Assembly: GCF_904849725.1 (NCBI RefSeq)
Contig: NC_058522.1
Location: 456,074,844 to 456,138,843, forward strand
DNA: 64,000 nucleotides
Direction: 5' to 3'
From: Hordeum vulgare subsp. vulgare
Lineage: Eukaryota; Streptophyta; Magnoliopsida; Poales; Poaceae
Shown here: piece by piece, positions 57,079 to 64,000 of the stretch
Position numbering within the stretch: position 1 is the first letter of the stretch
Layout of the letters: each line of letters starts with the position of its first letter
Made by a program: the position numbers and the translations under genes
Notes under the pieces: generated by a model
What the model was told of the DNA's origin: nothing
Database searches by the model: none
The model's input: the letters and a program-made list of their open reading frames with translations, nothing else

Positions 57079-58893
57079 CCGGCCGCGAACCCACCATTGT
57101 CGTGATCAACCGCGGCCCAACCGCTCCAGGAGCCGGCCCCATCTCCGGGAGCGAGCCCATGAAGACATGGCGCATGGCCAATGCCGACGGCGCGACGCTG
57201 CCCCCAGGCACCGAGCTTAGTGGCATCCCGGAGCTGGTGGAGCTATTCTCCCGCAGCCGCGACAAGGTGACGTAGGCAGCCCTGGTGGCCAAGTGCGACC
57301 TGGACCGTCTTGAAGACCGAACCAGGGTAAGTCTTCAAACCTTCGCATTTTCTTTGCTTTGTTTCGGGTTTTCTTCCTTGTTCTTGAACCAGTGGGGGCC
57401 CGCCAGCACAACCATTAGATGTAGCCCCCAATAATTGGGCCGACCAAGCATCGGACGGGCCGAATGTCATTATGCTATGCTTGTATTTTCTTTTTTAGTG
57501 GGGGCGCGCTAGCGCACATACTGGGTGTAGCCCCCGACAATCGGGTCGGCTAACAATTAGCCGAGCCGAATCTTACTTTTTTGCCGTGTTTGTTTTGCTC
57601 GTAGGAGCTTCATGATGCCCAAGTACAGGTGTATAACGCACTGCGAGCCCAGATCCAGGCGGTCGAAGGCCGAGCCGGCTGGATACTGCCGTCACCGAGC
57701 GCAACACCTTGCGCGAGGCGGACAAGCAGCTCCACCGGTAGCTGGGTCTTCTCCAGACGGAGAAGAAGGACTGCGAGGAGGCCCACCAGGCAGAGCTGGA
57801 ACAGCCGCGCGCCACCCTTCAGGAGAAGGACACCTCCCACACTGCCGACACGGAGCGCCTGAAGACGGCTCATCTCGAAGAGATGAAGCTTAAGGACGCT
57901 GCCCTGAAGGAGAAGGAGGCTGCCCTGATCCAAGTGCATGCGCAAATGGAGAAGGAAACGGAGGCGGCCCAGGCCCTCCGAGGAAAACTCTTCCGCATGG
58001 CTCAAGATAGCGTGGCACGGGAGCGCGAGGCCCTAGAGGAGGCCCGCGAGACCGACATCCATTTCAACCGTAAGTTTCCTTCATCTTAATTTGATGTTTC
58101 TTTCTTTTGTTGGCATCCGCCCTCGTTCTTCTTCTTAATACCCCCCGCACCCCAGGGATCTTCCCTGGGACACGGGAAGCCGTGGAGATGGCTGTGGAGA
58201 CCAGCCGCGAAGAGCGTCGTGCTGCTGGTGAAGAGGTGGACGCCGACGCCGGCTAGTCCGTGGAGGAGATCGCCACCGGCATCAAGGCCCGCCTGCTCAC
58301 AATGGCCCTCTCCCTGGATCGGCTCGAGAGCGCCGACAGGAGATGGTGAAGGCGCTATAGCCCGATGCCGTGGAGCCATCATCCATGAGCCGACTGTCCT
58401 GCTGGCTTGAGGCGAGCAACTCCTGCCTCGACGCCTGGCGCGCCTAAGCCGCGCGCGCTGGTGCATACCTGGCGCTTCGCTTGGCCAAGCCCTGGTATCA
58501 AAACCTGGACTTGGGCAAGCTCGTAGCTAAGCGCACCAGCTCAGAGGAGGAGCTGGTGGCTCTGAAGGACCAACTACAAGTGAGGGCTAGCGACATTGCT
58601 TCCTTCATCGCCTGGGACAAGTTCAGCCTGGAACGTGATGCAGATGGCAACGTGGTCCCTGAGGACCTGTTCCACCTGCAGCCTTACGATGCCGAAGGCA
58701 GCTCTGCCGAGGTGGCCTTCGAGGAGGAAGTCGCAGACTCCAGCACCTAGGCCTACGCGGACTCGACCGTGAAGGACGGTACCGGAGGCTCTCGAGGTGG
58801 AGAGGGCGCATCTGCCTTAGGCGTAGTCGGTGATGGTGAAGCCACCACTTCAGGAGCTGCAGTGGGAGCTGCAGACGGAGCCGCCACCCCTTA

Positions 58894-59699
58894 GCTTGTC
58901 CTTTTTGTTTTTCATCTGCATTTTATCGTCAGTCCAACAGTTCCACCCACTGGGGGTGTCTTATTGTAATGAACCTCGGTCGTGGGCCTTTGGATGCTTT
59001 TGAATGTAATTTATTCTATATCATTCTGCATTGAATTTGTGAGCGCTATGCTTGCTGACTAGCACTTTCGTTCTTTGATTCCTGTTTGACTCCTTTTCAT
59101 CCAACTCCTTTGTTCTCTCTAACATCCGCCTCGCCAGCCCCTCAGCTGGGAGCCGGTCTATGACTGGGACGAGGCTTCTGTCTTTGATATCATCGGACTT
59201 AGACTTTTCGAAGCCATCAAGACTTTTAGACTCAAAAGCGAGCCAACAGAGGCTGGCTAGAAAATAAGATCGAAAGCAAACAAAACCGACCCGAGCTGGC
59301 AACCTTCTTTGTAGTTTAAGTTTTTTGTGTAGCCTGCCTTCCCTAGCACCGTCTCGTTAGCCGGACAGCCGGAAGCCGGACTGTAGCTTGTGCGAGACGG
59401 CAAGGGTTCGACCCGGCGTACACTATACACTCAGCTACAACTAAGGAAACCTTTCGGGCCGGCTGGCGAGCCCCCGAGCCCGTAGAGCCGGACCAGGGAA
59501 CTCGCAAATGAGTGAGAAACTCTTGGCATGAATCTGAAATATGTGTGTCTCAAGTACCGGCTTGAAACACCCATTGCATTCATTCATTAAAAATCCCGAA
59601 AAGGGAAGACGATACATATGTACATACTTTTTATTTTTCTTTTGCACTCTAGCAATAGAACGGGCGAAGCAATGCCGCGTTCCATGGATGCTCCATTTC
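58894..59699. other. Spacer between the convergent gene and pol of element D
   Basis: Two transcription units end here from opposite sides. On the plus strand the text after 58893 is T-rich with attgtaatgaa near 58965; on the minus strand A/T-rich sequence follows the integrase end near 59600-59640. No gene; the frame at 59021-59302 is not supported. Confidence 0.65.
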
Positions 59700-60765
59700 C
59701 TAGCCGGAGTAGTCTCTCTTGCGCTTCCTTGGCTTCCGGGCGTCTATCAGATAGTATGCATTGTTATGCAACGCCCGACTGATGATGAAAGGTCCCTCCC
59801 ATGGGGAAGAGAGCTTGTGCTGGCCGGCTGTCCCCTGGATTCTTCTGAGCACCAAGTCTCCCTCTCTGGAAGAGAGGGGCTTGATTCTCTTGCTCTGGTA
59901 GTATCTCAGCTTCTGTTGATATATGGCTGTCAGGCTCAAGGCTAGATCCCGCGCCTGTTTGAGCAGATCGACACCATCTTCTCTTGCCTCCTTCGCCTCC
60001 ATCTCTGTGTATAGGGTGATCCAAAGAGAGTCGAACTCAACATCCGTGGGGATGATTTCCTCGGACCTGTATACCAGAAAGAATGGTGTGAAGCCGGTTG
60101 ACCTGTTCGGCGTGGTGCGGAGGCTCCACAACACAACCAGCAGCTCTTCAATGCAGCAGCCGGCTGACCTGACACGTGGTGCCACCATCCTTGGCTTGAC
60201 GCCGGCCAGGATCAGGCCGTTTGCACTTTCCACCTGTCCATTGGATTGTGAGTGTGCCACCGAGGCCAAGTCGAGACGGATGCCTTCCTTGGAGCAGTAG
60301 AGTGCCAGGGCACCCTTGGAGAAATTGGTGTCCTTGTTGGTGATGATGCTGTGGTTGACGCCATAGCGGACAGCGATGTCCTTGATGAACCTAACGTCCG
60401 TGGGGCCGCCAAGTTTCTTGATGGGCCTAGCCTCGATCCATTTGGTAAATTTGTCAACGACCACCAAGAGTTGCGTCATGCCGCCTCGAGCGGTCTTGAA
60501 TGGCCCCACCATATCCAACCCCCAGACGACAAATGGCCATGACAAGGGGATGGTTTTGAGGGTCGAGGCCGGCATGTGGCTCTGCTGGTGAAGCATTGGC
60601 AGCCTTCACAGTTGTTGACCATGTCCACAGCCTCCTCGAGGGTCGTGGGCCAGTAGAATCCGTGGAGGATCGCCTTGGCCACCAGGATTCTAGAGGCGGC
60701 ATGATGCCCACACTCACCCTGATGTATGTCTCTGAGGATCTCTTGCTCCTTTTCTGACTCGACAC
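59700..60765 (-). pseudogene. Integrase of element D
   Basis: The zinc-binding part (about 60765-60590) has HQGECGHHAASRIL and NNCEGCQCF. The core frame from 60596 has VWGLDMVGPF (first Asp) and QSNGQVESANG (Glu), but the second motif reads IITNKDTNF where Tat elements have a T-Asp-Asn-Gly pattern, so the catalytic Asp is Asn here. The C-terminal part continues through LWSLRTTPNRSTGFTPF to the GPF block (SSPWEGPFIISRAL). The core frame is open for 298 codons, but the enzyme should be inactive. Confidence 0.9.
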
Positions 60766-60783
60766 AGCGCTAGAACACGCGAG

Positions 60784-61779
60784 TCACCCTACGCCGAACC
60801 AACTCGCTATTGATGATGGTGTAGGCTGCTGATCGACGCTGGATCTGCCTTGCTCTGCCTCATCTTGGGGAAGTTTGCCGTGAAGAAGGAAGGCCAAGGT
60901 GCGTTGAGCCCACGACGGAGCCGACACAAGAGCCGGCTCCGCCATGACTTGAACGTTAGGGGCATTTGCGGCCCCCGCGTTTGCTGATGTAGTCGCAGGC
61001 TCGAGACCTTCTGTCTCTAATGCCGCTATGGCAGCCGCCACACCGTCTACCTCCATGACGGCCACCAACTGATTGTCGAGCCGATAGGATTCGAGGCTTG
61101 GCGTGAACGGAGTTGTTGTTGTAGCCGGCAAAGCAGTTGTAGCTGGCGAAGCAGTTGTAGCCAGTGCAGCAGTTGGAGTAGGCAGAGCCAGTGTAGCCGG
61201 CGGAACTGGCGTAGCCGACATCGTTGGCACTGAAGGATCCGCCGGCACAAAGATCAACGCCGACTCCGGAGACGGCTTGATGGATGGCTTGTGCAATTGC
61301 TCGAGGGAGACACCGGCTGGGATTGCCTTCCTTGTGGAGCCGATTTTGGCAAAGGTGTCGGCCTCCTCATTGTCCGCCCTTGGGACATGATGAAACTCAC
61401 AACCCTCAAAAGGACCGTTGAGCTGCTGGATGAGGAAGCGGTAGCTCGCCATGTTGGCATCCTTGGCGTCCCATTCGCCAGAGACTTGCTGCACCACAAG
61501 ATCCGAGTCGCCGAATCAAAGGATCCACCGGATGCCAAAATCTTTGGCAAGCCGGAGGCCGTGAGCGAGTGCCTCGTACTCGGCGATGTTATTGGAGGCG
61601 GCGAAGTGTATCTGGACAACATACTTGGGTTGGTCTCCTTTCGGAGACATCAAGACGATGCCAACTCCCAGACCAGTTCGCATCTTTGAGCCGTCGAAGT
61701 GCATTCGCCAATGAGTGGAGTCCGAAGGCAGCGGCGTGAAGTGGGTTTCAGCCCAATCAACGACGAAGTCGGCCACCAC
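60784..61779 (-). pseudogene. RNase H and linker of element D
   Basis: The frame 61779-61516 reads WRMHFDGSKMRTGLGVGIVL (first catalytic Asp) and NNIAEYEALAHGLRLA (Glu). A stop near 61516 and a shift lead to the frame from 61497: VVQQVSGEW, HVPRADNEEADTFAKIGS (conserved Asp region). A long Ala/Thr/Pro-rich linker follows to 60784. The simple alanine-rich part reads in several frames and its function is unknown. Confidence 0.85.
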
Positions 61780-63080
61780 CTAGGACTTGATGGCAGTGCG
61801 CGACTCGTAGCGAATGTCATGGTCGGCCATGGAGATGGACCACTTGGCAATCCAGCCCGTGGCAACACGGTTGCCCATGATTACTAGAAGTGGAGCAGTG
61901 CTCACCACAGTGATGCCATGCTCTTGGAAGTACTGCTTCAACTTTTTTGGGACAAGGTAAACACCATAACACATCTTTGGATAGTGGGGGTAGTTTTGCT
62001 TGGAGGCGGACAAGACCTTGTTGAGGTAATAGATAGGGCGTTAAACTAACAATACCTTGCGCTCCTCCTTACGCTCTACTACCAGAACCAGACTGACCAT
62101 GCGAGTGGTTGCTGCAATGTATATATGGATGGGTTCCCTTTCGGCCGGCGCCCCCAAGATTGGCAGGCTTGAGATGATGCGCTTGAGATCACAGAAAGCT
62201 TCGTCCGCTTGGTCGTTCCACTCGAACTTGGTCGTCTTCTTCATTAGTTGATAGAGTGGAAACGCCTTCTGGCCCAACTAGCTGATGAACCGGCTAAGGG
62301 ACGCCAGGCAACCGACAAACTTCTGGACGTCAAGGATTCGAGCCGGCTTCACCATCCGCTTGATGGTTCCGATCTTCTTAGGGTTCACTTCGATGCCACG
62401 AGCGGACACAAAGAACCCCAAGAGCTTGCCGCCTGGCACCCCGAAGATGCACTTCACCAGGTTGAGCCGGATCTTGTATTCGCGCAGGTTAGCAAACGTC
62501 TCTCGCAAGTCTTCAAGGAGACTGAAATGCTGCTTGGTCCTGACGACGATGTCATCCACATAGACATGGATGTTCCTGCCGATTTGCGGCAGGAGGCATT
62601 GCTGCATGTAGTGCTGAAACGTGCCACCGTCGTTCTTCAGACCGAACGTCGTGGTGGTGTAGTAGTAGGCCCCGAAGGGCGTGATGAAGGAGGTCTTCAG
62701 TCGATCCGCCAAATCCAGCTTGATATGATGATAGCCAGAATAGGCGTCCAGAAAGGACAACAGTTCGCAGCCGGCTGTGGAGTCGATCACTTCATCTATC
62801 CTGGGTAAAGCGAAAAGTCTTTTGGTCACGCCTTATTCAGGCTCGTGTAATCGATACACATTCTACACATGTTGTTGTTCTTCAGCACCAGGACTGGGTT
62901 GGCCAACCAGTCCGGGTGGAAAACCTCCATTATGAAGCCGGCTGCGAGCAGCCGGGCGATTTCTTCTCCAATTGTGCGTCGCTTCTGCTCAGCGAAGCGG
63001 CACAAGGGTTGTTTCACCGGCTTGGCATCCGGCCGCACATGAAGCTTGTGCTCGGCGTACTTCCTCGGAACCCCTGGCAT
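61780..63080 (-). pseudogene. Reverse transcriptase of element D
   Basis: The first block (63080-62826) reads KPVKQPLCRFAEQKRRTI, AGFIMEVFHPDWLANPVLV and MCIDYTSLNKA, then a TGA at the next codon and a shift. The 62829-62278 frame has LPRIDEVIDSTAGCELLSF, LDAYSGYHHI (first Asp), FITPFGAYYYTTTTFGLKN and HVYVDDIVV (catalytic pair). Two further frames (62277-62041 and 62013-61780) hold the thumb and connection, with stops between. RT motifs are intact but the frame is broken at four places. Confidence 0.92.
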
Positions 63081-63373
63081 GTCTTTTGGAGACCAAGCAA
63101 AGATGTCCCGATTCTCACGGAGGAAGTCGACGAGCTCGCATTCCTATCTGGTGCTAAGGTTAGCACCGATGGTGACACATTGCTTGGGATCGCACGGTCG
63201 AGTTGCACCTTCTTGGTATCCTTGGCCGGTTTGAATGAGCCCTCGCCGGCCGAGTGGGATGGTGGAATAGGGATCGCCGGCTGCTTGGTACTCTGAGCCA
63301 CAAGCCGGTCGATCTGCCTCTTTTCCTCAGCAATCACGAGGGCGTCGGCCAGACGGTTGTTGTCTTGTGCGCA
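63081..63373 (-). other. Protease-RT linker of element D
   Basis: The linker reads in a shifted frame (EEKRQIDRLVAQSTKQP, AIPIPPSHSAGEGSF). No domain is recognised; Tat elements have a variable segment here. Confidence 0.5.
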
Positions 63374-63898
63374 CTAGAGCGACTTCTTGTAGTCGCCAGC
63401 AATGGTAATGATGCCCTTTGGTCCTGGCATCTTCATCTTGAGGTACGTGTAGTGGGGGATGGCCATGAATTTGGCAAGAGCCGGCCTGCCCAGCAGCGCG
63501 TGGTAGGGGTTGTTGAGATCCACCACCTCGAACCAGATTGGTTCTTGGCGGAAGTGCGCCTTGTCGTAGACGAGGACATCCAGCTGGATTTTCCCGATCG
63601 GCGAGCAGGACTGTCGTGACACAACGTCGTGGAAGACAGTACTGGTCGGCTGGAGGTCCTTCTCCTTTAGCCCAAGCTTGATCAAGGTGTCGCGGTAGAG
63701 GATGTTTATGCTGTTGGCGCCGTCGACCAACACCCGGGAGAACCAGCAAGTGAGCTTCTTGGAGGCAAAGGTGGGGTTGAGGATGAGTGTGTATGAGCCA
63801 GGGTTCAACATCATCGCGGGATGGTCAACCCGGCTCCACGTAATGGGCTTTTCACACCCATGCATGAATTGGGGAACCGGGGGGACTGTGGCGTTCAC
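63374..63898 (-). pseudogene. Aspartic protease of element D
   Basis: A 174-codon open frame: PITWSRVDHPAMMLNPGSY, FSRVLVDGANSINILYRDTL (catalytic Asp in DGA, where DGG or DGS is usual), VVSRQSCSPIGKIQLDVLVY, DLNNPYHALLGRPALAKFMA and IPHYTYLKMKMPG. This is the Tat protease pattern. Upstream a stop separates it from gag. Confidence 0.9.
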
Positions 63899-64000
63899 CT
63901 CACGCTAGCGTTGTCGCTGGCTGTGCTTGTCATCACCCTCGCTGGTGAAGACGACGTAAGCTCCGTCTTGGTGAGGGTACTCGTCATGGAGGCGGCCGTC
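63899..64000 (-). pseudogene. Gag-protease junction of element D, cut by the window edge
   Basis: The minus strand reads DGRLHDEYPHQDGAYVVFTS and then a Lys/Arg-rich segment with a stop at about 63906. It fits the segment before the Tat protease. Gag is expected to the right. Confidence 0.6.

Larger units (their letters stand above)
44397..58893 (+). pseudogene. Convergent extra gene of Tat element D (Transposase_28-like), five exons, split by F and G
   Basis: Exon 1 (44397-45283) starts MSSSAPKKGQHSGTW. After a one-base shift near 44495 it has the FEEHFYRGFGLLASDFF block, with FLTFFGLQPHHLAPN and ILHLASFVVLCEGFLGI, the gypsy-type domain known as Transposase_28 (PF04195). Donor GT is at 45284. 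Exon 2 spans about 45381-45709 and continues after F at 54884-54999. Exon 3 runs from about 55075 to 55535 and after G at 57084-57326, and is acidic and Ala-rich. Exon 4 (57605-58069) is a long coiled coil (LKDAALKEKEAALIQVHAQM). Exon 5 (58156-58893) ends at TAG 58891-58893. Stops (for example 45453, 57274) and shifts show decay. The gene runs against pol; similar antisense genes occur in Grande/Retand elements, function unknown. Confidence 0.82.
28966..64000 (-). mobile_element. Gypsy element D, Tat lineage (Retand/Grande-type layout), cut by the right edge
   Basis: Read on the minus strand from the right edge it holds the end of gag, protease (63374-63898), RT (61780-63080), RNase H (60784-61779), integrase (59700-60765), a spacer, then a gene on the opposite strand (44397-58893), another spacer and the 3' LTR (28966-30020). 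A convergent extra gene between pol and the 3' LTR is known from Grande/Retand-type Tat elements. E, F and G interrupt it, each with an exact duplication. The 5' LTR and most of gag are outside the window. Confidence 0.88.

Noticed and set aside
62248..62808. Plus-strand frame of 186 codons
   Set aside because: Antisense shadow of the D reverse transcriptase.

Overview
The window is a dense nest of plant transposable elements from a large grass genome, most likely a Triticeae species (wheat, barley, rye or a relative). The evidence is WIS/Angela/BARE-type Copia LTRs, a Sirevirus (Maximus-like) Copia element, Athila-type and Tat-type Gypsy elements, and CACTA transposons with CCGGTT/AACCGG subterminal repeats. 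I see no intact host gene and no rRNA, tRNA, CRISPR array or bacterial feature. The only recognisable host coding sequence is a captured copy of the gene for 60S ribosomal protein L27 (eL27) inside a CACTA element. Family names are given from memory of these lineages and were not searched.

Layout, left to right. (1) 1-2859: leader and 5' LTR of a minus-strand WIS/Angela-like element, cut by the left edge and inserted in an LTR. (2) 2860-17248: plus-strand Sirevirus with a partial 5' LTR, PBS, broken integrase and RT/RNase H, a polypurine-rich tail and a full 3' LTR. Its pol gene is split by a complete 7.1-kb CACTA element (4491-11636, target-site duplication TAT). (3) 17249-24268: remains of a plus-strand Tat-type Gypsy element B (LTR tail, PBS, gag, protease, start of RT), interrupted by two solo-LTR-like insertions (19343-21016 and 21806-23568), each with an exact 5-bp duplication. 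(4) 24269-28965: 5' LTR, leader, gag, protease and start of integrase of a plus-strand WIS/Angela-like element C. (5) 28966 to beyond the right edge: minus-strand Tat-type Gypsy element D (3' LTR, convergent sense-strand extra gene, integrase, RNase H, RT, protease). D is interrupted by a complete 13.8-kb Athila element E (30338-44144, TSD ggcat), a complete 9.2-kb Athila-type element F that lacks pol (45715-54878, TSD gtcgc) and a solo LTR G (55536-57078, TSD ccggc). E itself carries a truncated CACTA element H (about 37491-40936).

The relative order of events can be read from the nesting: B is oldest, C lies in B, D in C, E/F/G in D, and H in E. Two branches continue outside the window, so the missing halves of B, C and D are predicted to the right, and those of the left WIS-like element and the Sirevirus to the left.

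All coding regions are decayed, but some are informative. The gag-pol frame of E is interrupted by five stops with no frameshift. D keeps a five-exon convergent gene with readable splice sites. E and F both carry a second, LTR-like promoter block in front of their downstream gene. The CACTA element holds two of its own genes plus the captured eL27 copy with its promoter.
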